A stretch of 6,881 nt of DNA from Bacteroidota bacterium. GTDB taxonomy: Bacteria; Bacteroidota; Bacteroidia; Flavobacteriales; Crocinitomicaceae. The notes under the pieces were generated by a model, which searched no databases, was not told the origin of the DNA, and saw nothing but the letters and a program-made list of their open reading frames with translations. Both the position numbers and the translations under genes were made by a program. Shown piece after piece: positions 6,748 to 6,881 of the stretch (position 1 is the first letter of the stretch; every line of letters begins with the position of its first letter). The DNA lies in assembly GCA_029558435.1 (NCBI GenBank), contig JAKQEZ010000105.1, positions 1 through 6,881 on the forward strand, in the 5' to 3' direction.

Positions 6748-6881
6748 GCCAATGGCAGAACAACGACCGTGCTAACAACGAACAGACGAACAAAATTAAA
6801 ACAGTAAAACATAAGACAAACCATTTTGACAAGTGAACAACATACAGACCATATTACAAATGGACAGCGAGTAAGCAGACA
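6748..6881. other. Non-coding A/C-rich tail after site B
   Basis: No convincing gene is seen here. The A/C-rich, G/T-poor character resembles the stretch that follows site A at 142-200, which would fit the 5' end of another cassette-like unit beyond the window. The open frame at 6576-6836 runs through the palindrome of site B and is not called. Confidence 0.45.

Noticed and set aside
6576..6836. 86-residue open frame after the operon
   Set aside because: It is read through both arms and the loop of the site B palindrome, which explains its sequence.

Overview
The window looks like an accessory (defence-island or cassette-type) segment from a member of the Bacteroidota. The support is indirect: AT-rich coding sequence, almost no Shine-Dalgarno sequences before the starts, a TAnnTTTG promoter-like element before the first gene, and A/C-rich non-coding flanks with imperfect palindromes. 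No ribosomal or housekeeping gene is present to fix the lineage.

Layout. Positions 1-387 carry no convincing gene. They hold a 131-bp imperfect palindrome bounded by GGTAAC/GTTACC (site A, 11-141), an A/C-rich leader, a 21-nt-arm inverted repeat (213-277) and a possible promoter element (365-372). Positions 388-6466 are a tight four-gene operon on the + strand: a 225-aa methyltransferase-fold protein (388-1065), a 529-aa NPPY-type adenine methyltransferase (1046-2635, overlapping the first by 20 nt), an 847-aa GIY-YIG-like nuclease/SF2 helicase fusion (2639-5182, after a 3-nt gap) and a 426-aa protein built of 25-residue Trp/Asp repeats (5186-6466, after a 3-nt gap). Positions 6467-6881 are non-coding again: nested inverted repeats (6480-6578), a second 133-bp palindrome (site B, 6615-6747) with the same outer boxes and loop words as site A, and an A/C-rich tail.

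How the parts fit. The first three genes form a restriction-modification module. Two methyltransferase-type proteins would protect host DNA. The helicase with an N-terminal GIY-YIG-like domain is the best candidate for the translocating and cutting enzyme. The fourth gene has no assignable function; its position and spacing make it a candidate accessory subunit, regulator or sensor.

The least ordinary points are: (1) the operon sits between two attC-like palindromes, as if it were a 6.6-kb cassette; (2) a solenoid repeat protein is attached to a restriction-modification operon; (3) the two methyltransferase proteins have complementary strong and weak motifs, which suggests they work as a pair. 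All functional statements are inferences from motifs; no database search was run.
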